Shown here: piece after piece, positions 4,911-6,479 of the stretch
How the letters are laid out: every line of letters begins with the position of its first letter
How positions within the stretch are numbered: the stretch's first letter is position 1
Source of the DNA: Acidobacteriota bacterium
GTDB taxonomy: Bacteria > Acidobacteriota > Terriglobia > Acidiferrales > UBA7541
Direction: 5' to 3'
Assembly: GCA_003131985.1 (NCBI GenBank)
Contig: PKWH01000105.1
Coordinates: 9,875 to 16,353, forward strand
DNA: 6,479 nt
Notes under the pieces: generated by a model
Told to the model about the DNA's origin: nothing
The model's input: the letters and a program-made list of their open reading frames with translations, nothing else
Databases searched by the model: none
Made by a program: the position numbers and the translations under genes

Positions 4911-6479
4911 TTATTCGTGGCGGAGGGCGATCATGGGGTCGACTTGCATGGCGCGGCGCGCGGGGACGAAGCCGGCCAGGATTGCTACGGCAGCGAGAAT
5001 GAACGCGACGGCTGTTAGGGTAACAGGATCGTGCACGGAGACGCCGAAGAGCAAAAAGCCGATGAGGTGAGAGGCGGCGAGCGCACAGGGAACCCCAATG
5101 AGTAGGCCAACGAATGTGAGAAGCAGGGTTTCGCGCAAGATCATGCGAAGGATTGTGCCGCTCGAGGCGCCGAGAGCGACGCGGATGCCAATTTCGTTTG
5201 TGCGGCACGATACAGAATAAGAAATCACGCCGAAGATTCCTGTGGCGGCGAGAATCAGGGCCATGGCGGCAAAAAGGCCGAGTAAGAAAGTGCGAAATCT
5301 TTGTTGCGAGACGGAAGCGTCGATAAAGTCCGGCATTTTTCCCACTTCAGTTATAGGCAAGTCTTTATCGATTTTTTGAACTTCCTGGCGAATCGCCGCT
5401 GCTACCGCGGATGTGCTCAATGTACTCTTCACCACCAAATTCGCGCCCCAAAAAGGCGCTTGCGCGTACGGCACGTACATCATCGGGCCAGGAACTTCAC
5501 CGAGAGAAATGTCGCGCACATCGCCGACGATTCCGACGATTTCGCGGTCGACGTCGGCATTGGGAGGAAAACCGACGTTGAGGCGCTTGCCGATGGGATC
5601 CTGATTTGGAAAATAACGTTGCGCAAATGTTTTGCTGATCACCGAAACGCGCGGGCCCGAGAGGATATCCTGCTGATTGAAAAAGCGGCCGGCAAGCAGT
5701 GGAATTCCCATCACGCGAAGATATTCCGGACTGACGGAGGCGTAGTCAGCGAGCCGTGATTCGCCTTCGGACGCCGGCGGAGTGCCCACGATATCGAACG
5801 CAAGATTGATCTTGCCGTTCACAATCGGTAACGGAATCGCCACGGCGGTGTCTTTCATTCCGGGTTGAGCTTGGACTCGCGCGAGCAATTCGTCGGAGAA
5901 AGCGATCCACTGCTGCGGCGTGGAATACTGATATTGCGGCAGTGAAATCTCAGCCTTCACGAGGTGATCTGCGTTAAACCCCGGGCTGACCGCCGTGAGC
6001 TTCGAAAAGCTGCGCAGTAGCAAACCCGCGCCAACGAGCAGCACCATCGCCAGCGCGATTTCTGAAGCCGCGAGGAAACTGCGAGCGCGGCGGCGGTTCC
6101 CGCTCTCGCCGGAGCGGCCGCCGCCCTCGCGAAGGTTCGCTTGTATATTGGAATTGGCGGAAAACATCGCCGGAACCAAGCCGAAAGCCACGCTTGATGC
6201 GGCGGAGAGGGCCAGTGCAAAAACCAAGACGAAATTGTCGACGCGAATCGCGTTCAAGCGCGGAAGACCCTCAGGCATTAGCGAACTGAGCGCTTGAACT
6301 CCTGCGTAGGCGAGAGCTATGCCGATAATTCCACCGAGCAGACCGAGGACGGCGGTTTCGCTGAGCATCTGGCGAATAATTCGGGCGCGCCCGGCGCCGA
6401 GGGCAATACGAACGGCAATTTCTTTCGAGCGAGAAGTGGCTCGCGTGAGAAGCAGGTTGGCGATATTGGCGCAGGCGAT
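4911..6479 (-). CDS. ADOP-type (MacB/FtsX-like) ABC transporter permease; 5' end cut by window edge
   Basis: The frame is open to the right edge and ends at TAA (complement of 4911-4913), giving 522 visible C-terminal residues; full-length family members have roughly 800 or more. Visible order: end of the first FtsX domain with CANIANLLLTRA (3-14) and KEIAVRIALGA (19-29), membrane helices at about 43-65 and 82-106; a new helix at about 135-156 opening the second half; a MacB-like periplasmic domain (about 160-385, with PEYLRVMGIPLLAGRFF near 251-267 and IVGDVRD near 317-323); then the second FtsX domain with helices near 397-425, 453-475 and 486-508 and the repeated signature NEIGIRVALGA (428-438). 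The C-terminus PARRAMQVDPMIALRHE is typical. The duplicated signature and absence of an ATPase domain in the visible part define the ADOP family, named for permeases usually not next to their own ATPase. The substrate is unknown; inner-membrane location is expected. A methionine inside the frame at 6368 is not the start. Confidence 0.93.
   Translation of the reverse strand: MACANIANLLLTRATSRSKEIAVRIALGAGRARIIRQMLSETAVLGLLGGIIGIALAYAGVQALSSLMPEGLPRLNAIRVDNFVLVFALALSAASSVAFGLVPAMFSANSNIQANLREGGGRSGESGNRRRARSFLAASEIALAMVLLVGAGLLLRSFSKLTAVSPGFNADHLVKAEISLPQYQYSTPQQWIAFSDELLARVQAQPGMKDTAVAIPLPIVNGKINLAFDIVGTPPASEGESRLADYASVSPEYLRVMGIPLLAGRFFNQQDILSGPRVSVISKTFAQRYFPNQDPIGKRLNVGFPPNADVDREIVGIVGDVRDISLGEVPGPMMYVPYAQAPFWGANLVVKSTLSTSAVAAAIRQEVQKIDKDLPITEVGKMPDFIDASVSQQRFRTFLLGLFAAMALILAATGIFGVISYSVSCRTNEIGIRVALGASSGTILRMILRETLLLTFVGLLIGVPCALAASHLIGFLLFGVSVHDPVTLTAVAFILAAVAILAGFVPARRAMQVDPMIALRHE

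Noticed and set aside
5301..5759. Plus-strand open frame of 152 codons opposite the permease
   Set aside because: It is antisense to the periplasmic domain of the ADOP gene and has the His/Arg-rich composition of a shadow frame.

Overview
The window looks like ordinary chromosomal DNA from a member of the Acidobacteriota. The main evidence is the gene at the right edge. It is a MacB/FtsX-type permease with two copies of the FtsX signature, the layout of the 'acidobacterial duplicated orphan permease' (ADOP) family, which is heavily expanded in that phylum. A GC-rich, high-GC3 look throughout, palindromes built on GGGGTTAAAACCCC, and TGCTAGAAT-like extended -10 motifs with poor -35 boxes fit the same assignment. 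The phylum is an inference from family content; no marker gene is present.

Layout from left to right. (1) Positions 1-1158 (+) hold the 3' part of an M16-family (pitrilysin/insulinase-like) protein, cut by the left edge. The first visible residues suggest the non-catalytic type. (2) Its 3' flank (1159-1315) carries two adjacent perfect palindromes and then a textbook intrinsic terminator. (3) A small three-helix membrane protein of the GlsB/YeaQ/YmgE family lies on the minus strand (1316-1558). (4) A 266-bp divergent regulatory region (1559-1824) separates it from larB. (5) larB (1825-2577, +) encodes the carboxylase/hydrolase that starts nickel-pincer nucleotide synthesis. (6) selA (2583-4013, minus) encodes selenocysteine synthase. 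It converges on larB with only 5 bp between the stop codons. (7) A short divergent region (4014-4154) separates selA from an uncharacterised, charged soluble protein of 211 residues (4155-4790, +). (8) A 120-bp convergent gap (4791-4910) precedes the ADOP permease, which runs on the minus strand off the right edge (4911-6479).

The genes do not form one pathway. Orientation changes at almost every junction, so most are single transcription units. Two encode steps in rare-cofactor or rare-amino-acid biology: LarB for the Ni-pincer cofactor and SelA for selenocysteine. Their partners (larC, larE, larA; selB, selC, selD) are not in the window. I found no mobile element, CRISPR array, rRNA or tRNA, and no clear sign of a new multi-gene system. 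The points most worth a second look are the missing zinc-ligand histidine in the M16 protein, the paired palindromes, the shared promoter-like motif upstream of glsB, larB and selA, the inverted repeat in the larB leader, and the unrecognised 211-residue protein.
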